64,000 nt of DNA from the NCBI GenBank assembly GCA_964017145.1, contig OZ024842.1, positions 1,240,001 to 1,304,000 of the forward strand, given 5' to 3'. Positions 57,787-64,000 of the stretch are shown in pieces. The notes beneath the pieces were generated by a model. It was given only the letters and a program-made list of their open reading frames with translations. It had not been told where the DNA came from and ran no database searches. The translations under genes were made by a program, and so were the position numbers. Every line of letters begins with the position of its first letter. The first letter of the stretch is position 1. Source of the stretch: Agrocybe praecox (lineage: Eukaryota; Basidiomycota; Agaricomycetes; Agaricales; Agrocybaceae).

Positions 57787-59147
57787 TTAATTGATAATGA
57801 ATGTAGATAATATCGGAGATGAATAGGTTGCTGCGTCGATATGTGGCCAATTGAAACAAGCGTCAATGTCGTCTTCACCCAGCATCGTACTCAATAACAC
57901 AGAAGGATATTCCGGAGGTACGGCCTCAGTCCTGCTCGGAAAAGTTTGTAGATTAAGAATTAACCTACACCCCTGCCACAAACAGCATTAGATATATTTT
58001 CAATTCATGTTGTCCAAGAAAAAAAGGTTCTTACTGAACATGCGACGATGGACAAAAACCACCTAGTCGTGTACTACTGAATGAACAGTCCTCAGATTGA
58101 CATTATACACTCACGAGTTTCCAAGTGGTGCGTAATCCTCGTGGGTAATTGTAGCAACGACCGTCATTGTTGTCACAGCTGCATGCTCCTCATTACTATT
58201 CGTATACACAAGTGAAGACTTTCCGACTCACCTAGCAAGATAACAAATGCCACAGTCCCATCTCTGACCATCAGAATCATTAAGGGTATCTTGCCCCAGC
58301 CATCAGCTAGGGCAATCTTATACTTAATCAGGGTCAAAGACAGAATGGTGATTTGAGATACAATGGCGCTTATTCTGATGCCCATGGTTAATCCGACAAT
58401 GGAAAAGAAGGACCTTCGTGCGTAGATTACTCACCCAAAATATGTATAAGAATTGGGGCTGGTTATAAGGACATTAACGGCACGGAAGTCATCCCCTGGG
58501 ACGTTCATCACAATACCGACTACGACCGCAACGATTTCGGCCAGAATAAGGGCGAAGAAGAGCACCTTAATGTATTTGTTACGCTTATACAATGCATAAA
58601 CTAATCCGTTACAGCGTCATCAGTAATGAATTTAGTTTGCAATTCCCTCACTCACCTCTGGCCATTAGCACGACCTCTACAGCAGACATCAAGATACTCC
58701 CAATGGCGACTTGCATCAGATACCAGTTTTTCAGAGAGTCCGTAACTGTATCCATGTGTGCAACAAGGATCCGCTCGATGGTTCTATTGGCTCTATCAAG
58801 TTGGGTTTAAGGTTAAATATGGCCGTAAGTAAGCATGCACGAGAGAAACGATTAAACACACATTTGAACCGATAGGCCAAAATAACGCGTGAAGAGAAAT
58901 TGCCATTTGATCCAACTATGATGGGGCTTACTACAGAGGGAATTGACACGGGCTTGCTAGAGAGTAAAACGAATGGAACGAACGACCAGATTGTATTAAC
59001 TTCATCGTCAAAAGTTATGCATATATCATAAACCAGGAAAGCCAATGAAGCGACTGTTCGCGCATTTAGTAAAAAGATACATGAGGCCAGGACTGCGGTT
59101 AACGGACCTTGTGCCTTGGAAATCGCTTCGAAGGCTGGTACCACCAT
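57787..59147 (-). CDS. DUF6533-like multi-pass membrane protein
   Basis: The start MVVPAFEAISKAQGPL opens a hydrophobic segment that leads into the DUF6533 signature VASLAFLVYDICITFDDEVN, then TIW (pattern Y-D-x-x-x-T-x-x-x-E-x-x-x-I-W). Later exons give the remaining helices: LMQVAIGSILMSAVEVVLMA, KVLFFALILAEIVAVVVGIV and ISAIVSQITILSLTLIKYKI. The conserved short end after the last helix is RLILNLQTF, followed by a tail PPEYPSVLLSTMLGEDDIDA. Six to seven helices are expected for this basidiomycete-specific family, whose function is unknown. The exon joins in the middle are less certain than the ends, and an extra upstream exon is possible because the usual N-Y-L-A motif lies just upstream of the ATG. 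Confidence 0.72.
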
Positions 59148-60267
59148 GGCGGTCTCGACTCGAGCAGCAAGATAATTTGCCGTAACAACAGAGTGCGTGG
59201 TTCAAAGCCAGGAACTCGAGGATGTTAAGAGTTCAACTCGAATAGTGGAAAAGTGTAAACTCCACAAGAGAGAAAAAGCTAAGCAAAAAGAGACCGTCCT
59301 ATGAATGTACAAGTATTTGTTGATAATATATCTGCCGTTGACATTGCATAGCCAAAGCATGCGAAATAGAAGAGGTGACAGCCTTTCCTGGAATTACCTC
59401 CATTAAAACCGAGTTGAGCTAGAGTTTTGAATACGTTTGTATTCGAGCTATATTTGCTGAGGATGCGTCCGTATAGACTACAATACCCGGGAAAACCTGG
59501 GAGATGTTTGTATTCGTGAATAGAGTTGGTTTCCAGACCCGTTAATTCAAGAAATTCCCTCGACGACTCCATCAAGTTCTCATGCATTAAATATATCAGG
59601 CGATGACCTAACCCGTGAAAGATATTCGGGTGAGATATTTCCTGAGAGGCAGGCTGAACGAAGCACAACGAGATTTCTATGACGCGATAAAAGTCGATCA
59701 TCCAAATTTCCACAGGAATACCAGATAGGTCATCATCCCGTTGCCACGTGCGTGTATTCCGTGAGATCCAAAATCATAACATAGAGGCAGACAGCTCCCC
59801 TAGTGTGTCCGGATAGAGAGTGCTGTTGCAATGGATGAAGAGCGGGCGAGATCATAGGTGGGGTAATATAAAAACAACTTCAGAGTCGTTGCATTACTAT
59901 CTTTTGAATGGGATATAGAATTGGAACGATCATGTGCGCAAAAATTCCACGCCATTGGAGAAGATGGAATTCAGGAGCTGAGTATACGGTGACTATTCTC
60001 TGTGCAGGGGCAGGAAAAACAGCAGGTCAGACGGTCAGATAAGTTTGGAGATTGGTCAACCAAGCAAGTGCAAATAGCGCGTTTGCACGTGCCGCGTCCT
60101 GGGAATCGCCACCGTTTTGGATTACTACAGGGTTTACAATCGAAATTTAAGTCATTATCCAGCTTCATTTCACCATTTTGTTAGCGCCTTGAGATCGTTG
60201 ACGGTGTGCAAAGACATCGTCTTATTTCTCCTTCCTTACCTCAGGAATTTCATCTTGAAACGGAGTT
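59148..60267. other. Divergent intergenic region, 1.1 kb
   Basis: Between the DUF6533-like gene and CTR9. A minus-strand frame of about 140 codons (59279-59701, starting MIDFYRVIEISLCFVQP) has an ATG but no recognisable motif, so it is not called. Otherwise nothing seen. Confidence 0.45.
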
Positions 60268-63200
60268 ATGGATGACAGCACTCAACCTGGGCGCTTCGTC
60301 GACATTGAACTAGGAGGAAACGAAGTCATCACTATTGACTTGAACAATCTCGACCCCAACCCCGACGACGTGCTCGACCTTTTGAAAGAATCTCAATGTC
60401 CTAATGCTACATGGACAAAAATTGCTGCCGAATACTGGAGAAGGGGTTATCTTGAGGCTGCAGAAAGGATAGCGTTGACTGCAATTGAATGTGCGTGCTA
60501 TTACCACTAATAACTGAACAATACCCATGTATCATGATTATAGCTTCGCAAGCGAACGACTCAGCCTCATCATCGTCTCCTATTTACTCACTTTTGGCGA
60601 ATATTCAAATGGCGTATGCTCGCAAAGCGCCCAAAATCATATTACAAGACGCTCGTTAGTGCTTTGAGACAACTCCTGTTTGGGTTTACTAACGACATAT
60701 TGTAGAGCAAGATGATATGAGATCTGAGAAGGCCAAGGATGAATATTACCGTGACGCTGCGCAATACCTCAACACTGGTGACCGTGTTGGGGCGGAATCC
60801 GGTGAAGGAGTTAGTGCTACCTTGACTTTCTTGACCCGAGGTGCGCAAAACGTATTATAGATCGTTCTTCTAACTACATATTCGTTTGAAGGTATTCATC
60901 AACTGGCTAACCGTTCTATGGACGATGCTATGAGATCTTTTGAAGGTGTCTTGGCTGAGAAGCCTACAAATCTTGTCGCGCTATTAGGAAAGGTTTGTTG
61001 GTTCAATTCTGTCGTCGACTGATACTCACCTACTAACTTAATTGTCATAAGGCTCGAATTCTATATGCTCGTCGAAATTACAAGGACGCTCTACGCCTGT
61101 TCCAAGATGTGTTACGGTACAACCCAAATTGCACTCCCGACCCTCGCATCGGAATTGGTCTCTGCCTTTGGGCAATGGATTACAAAGCGAAGGCAAAAGC
61201 TGCATGGCAGAGGAGTTTGGAAGTGGTGAGTCGTTTCTCTCTCGAACATCTTAACTTATCTTTATGAGCTATGTAGAATCCTTCGGAGTGGTCCGCCCAA
61301 TTACTTCTCGGCCTCGAATCAATAAATGCAAGCAAACATGATAACCTATCAGAAGCTGAAAAGGCGCGATCATTCTTAGCCGGCACGAAGCTAATAGAAA
61401 AGGCCTTCCACGCTAGTAATCGAACAGCGGCTGTTGCCAATGCACTATGTGAATTGTTCTTACAGAAAGGCAATCACACCCGCGTAAGCCAGCGACTTCT
61501 AGAGCATCTTGTCCATTATCTTATTAATGATGTTTTAGGCTTTGAAACTTGCAGAAAGAACTATTCAATTCGCAGACACATTGAGTATCCTGACTGAAGG
61601 GTACCTTCGTGCCGGAAGAGTCTCTCACGTCAGTGGTTCGATAGTCCAGGCCACCAAATTCTACAACGCTGCCGTTGAAGGGCAACCAAAACATGTAGTT
61701 GGTGCCATCGGAATGTCTCAAATGCAAATGTTAAATGGTAACCATTTAGCATTTTCTCGTAGTTGAGAAGCAACCTAAAATTTATTCAATTTCAGACGAA
61801 ATGGCTGCAGCTATCCACACACTTGATACCCTAATCCAACCTCCAAATCCTCAGAGTTCCCTTGAAGCAACGGTCATGCTTGCTTCGCTGAGAGCCTATC
61901 CAAGGCCAGGAGTCTCGAGCTCAGATGTAGCACAAGAGCGGGTGCGTGCCCGGGAATTGTATGACCGTGTCAACAAGACGATTGAGCTTGATGACCTTCG
62001 AACAAATGGCAAGACACCAAGTAGAGTATCTCGTGGCATTGCAGAAGACATCGAAATGCATATCGAGATCGCTCGCCTATGGCAGGACGAGAACTTGGAT
62101 CGAGTGGGTAAAGCTTTAAAGGAAGCCCTACGCATTAGCCAAGCTTCCGGCGAGGTTGACCCTCGCCTGACGAACAACATTGGTGTGCTTCATCATCTTG
62201 AAGGACACTTGCCAGAGGCTCGCTTGATGTATGAAAACGCATTGATGAGTGTTAATACTCTTAGCGGGGATCTTGCCGAAGGTTTATCAACGACAGGCCT
62301 TTATAATCTTGCTCGAGTGTACGAAGATGAGGGAGCCGAAAATGCTGCCAAAGATGCATATGATAAACTAATCTCCCGACACCCGGAATACATCGACGGT
62401 ACGTGTTTTTTAACGTGACACTTTTGGAATTACTTTACTTAGAATTTCTACCAGCCAAAATTCGTCAAGCACAGATGCTCACAAACATCAACCGTGTGAA
62501 TGAAGCGCACGACCTCCTAAAACAAGCCCTCATCTCCCAAAGTAGCAACCTCAATCTCCGGGCTTTCTACACTTATTTCCTTATCCACAGCAATTCTCAC
62601 AAAATCGCCAAGGAGTTTGTCTTTGAAACACTCAAAGATCATGATAGACATGATGTATACTCATTATGTGCTGCGGCCTGGATTCAATATCACATCGCCA
62701 GGGAGACTCGAGATACCAGCAGCAAGGGGGTCGAAGAAAGAAAGAAAAATTTCCTACGATCTGCCGAGCTTTACGAGAAAGCATTATCGATTGATCCTGC
62801 ATGTGCTTTCGCGGCTCAGGGACTTGCTATCATCACTGCTGAAGATGCACTTGGTGCTATGGGTGGCGCTTTCGCTAAAATTTCACCGTTTGAAGAAAGC
62901 CAAAAGCGCCTAGCAAATGCGCGAGAGGCCCTCGACGTATTTGCTAAAGTCAGAGAGTCGGTCAATGACGGAAGCGTATACCTCAACATAGGTCATTGTT
63001 ACTATTCCCGAGATGAATTTGACCGTGCTATCGAGAGTGTGAGTTTGTCTTTCACTTGTCTGTACTTTGTTCTTATCCATTCGCTTAGTACGAAACTGCC
63101 TCGACAAGGTTCTATGACGGGCATAATGTGCCGGTACTGCTTTGCCTGTGCCGGTCATGGTATGCCAAAGCTATGAAAGACCAATCATTTAATTCCATGA

Positions 63201-64000
63201 AAACGGCCCTTCAGTATGCTCAGTCGGTAAGAGCTACTGTTATCATTCTCTACCATTGCTAAATCTGTCATAGGCTCTCCATATACATCCCAACGACAAG
63301 GCTATCCTATACAATATTGCCATGATTCAACAAAAATCCGCCGAACTCCTTTTTTCTGTCAACGTAACGAAACGCTCCTTGAAAGATCTACAACATGCAA
63401 TCGACTCCGCAGCCAACGCTCAGAAGTAAGTTGCATGTCCCTGGTTCAACTAAGACTTTATGCTAATATGTCTTGATAGGTTGTTTGCGTCATTAGCGGC
63501 GGATAAATCTGCTGTTGTTCCCTACGACCGCGATATAGCTGATAATCGTCGGAAATATGGCGATGGATTGCTACGAAAAGCCGAGGAACATCTTGCTAAC
63601 CAAAGACAATTCGAGAAAGAGACTCACGACAGGCTTGAACTTGCCCGGCAAAAGCGTCAGGAAGAAAAAGAACGTCAGGATGCTCTGGAGGTTAGTACAA
63701 TTCAAAGTCAAAAACATGAGATTTACACAGAGGTTTGCTACAGCGTATACGTATGGAAGAACTCCGCCAGGAAGCGGAGAAACTCGCGGAAGATCGACGA
63801 CTCGCTAGAGAGCAAGCTTTGGAATGGACGAGAGAAGTCAGGATGGAAAGCGACGAAGAACGCGAGAAGAAGGTTAAGAAACCGAAGAAACCTAAAGCGG
63901 ACGTCATCAGTGGAGATGAGGCAGACCCGAAACCACAGAAAAAACGAAGGGGTAAGCTAAAGAAGGAGAAAGTTCTCAGTGACGCGGAAGAGGAAGAACA
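60268..64000 (+). CDS. CTR9: Ctr9, TPR subunit of the Paf1 complex (3' end cut)
   Basis: Ctr9 is the TPR scaffold of the Paf1 elongation complex, needed for H2B ubiquitination and H3K4/K36 methylation on transcribed genes. The start MDDSTQPGRFVDIELGGNEV leads to the conserved DPNPDDVLDLLKESQC. Tandem TPRs follow over many exons: MRSFEGVLAEKPTNLVALLG, YKDALRLFQDVLRYNPNCTP, AATKFYN-type units, RLTNNIGVLHHLEGHLPEAR, KNFLRSAELYEKALSIDPAC and YLNIGHCYYSRDEFDRAIES. After the last repeat comes the long charged coiled coil (LELARQKRQEEKERQDALE, then EELRQEAEKLAEDRRLAREQ) and a Lys/Glu-rich tail that runs off the window. Clear orthologue; the missing part is the disordered C-terminus. Confidence 0.94.

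Noticed and set aside
59279..59713. Minus-strand gene of about 140 residues
   Set aside because: The frame is open with an ATG at 59701, but has no domain and no splice partner, and lies in a promoter region.
1..64000. A biosynthetic gene cluster, transposon or prokaryote-like defence system
   Set aside because: No polyketide synthase, NRPS, terpene cyclase, P450 group, transposase, reverse transcriptase, nuclease-helicase pair or repeat array was seen.

Overview
This is a stretch of nuclear DNA from a filamentous basidiomycete, most likely a mushroom-forming Agaricomycete. The evidence is short (about 50-60 nt) GT-AG introns breaking nearly every gene, closely packed genes on both strands, and basidiomycete-type families: a DUF6533-like membrane protein, an extracellular/one-helix membrane protein of the kind common in agarics, a Ser/Thr-rich one-helix protein ending in PPxY, and F-box proteins. 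I found no CRISPR array, plasmid feature, virus or intact transposon. About 26 protein genes and one structured RNA gene can be supported. Exon joins were read by eye from splice signals and reading frame, so gene ends are firmer than each internal exon.

Left part (1-20 kb): the first exon of a secreted protein leaves the left edge; about 2.5 kb without a convincing gene; an agaric-type one-helix membrane protein; bifunctional thiamine synthase THI6, divergent from a large GH63-like glycosidase with two GC-AG introns; an F-box-like gene; a Ser-rich PPxY membrane protein; a TAPT1/EMP65-like ER membrane protein; and a Ser-rich protein of unknown function.

Middle (20-44 kb): CDC6 with a cluster of ACGCGT (MCB) sites in its promoter, a seven-helix membrane protein, an O-fucosyltransferase-like protein divergent from a mitochondrial rRNA-dimethylase/MTF1-like protein, the replisome hub CTF4/WDHD1 (also with an ACGCGT upstream), a small membrane protein, the pre-mRNA 3'-end endonuclease YSH1/CPSF73, a small basic protein, and a long low-complexity protein whose C-terminal domain looks like a Ulp1/C48 peptidase fold lacking the cysteine. 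A structured RNA of about 287 nt with Pol III signals lies at 43991-44277.

Right part (44-64 kb): a mitochondrial-type J-protein, an unknown one-helix protein, bleomycin hydrolase, two tandem paraoxonase-like genes separated by an F-box gene, ribosomal protein S0 (uS2), a DUF6533-like protein, and CTR9 of the Paf1 complex, cut by the right edge. The genes form no operon or biosynthetic cluster; most are housekeeping genes mixed with fast-evolving fungal families. The best leads are the RNA gene, the MCB sites at two replication genes, the GC-AG introns, the apparently Cys-less protease-like domain, and two genes whose reading frame stays open past a single stop codon.
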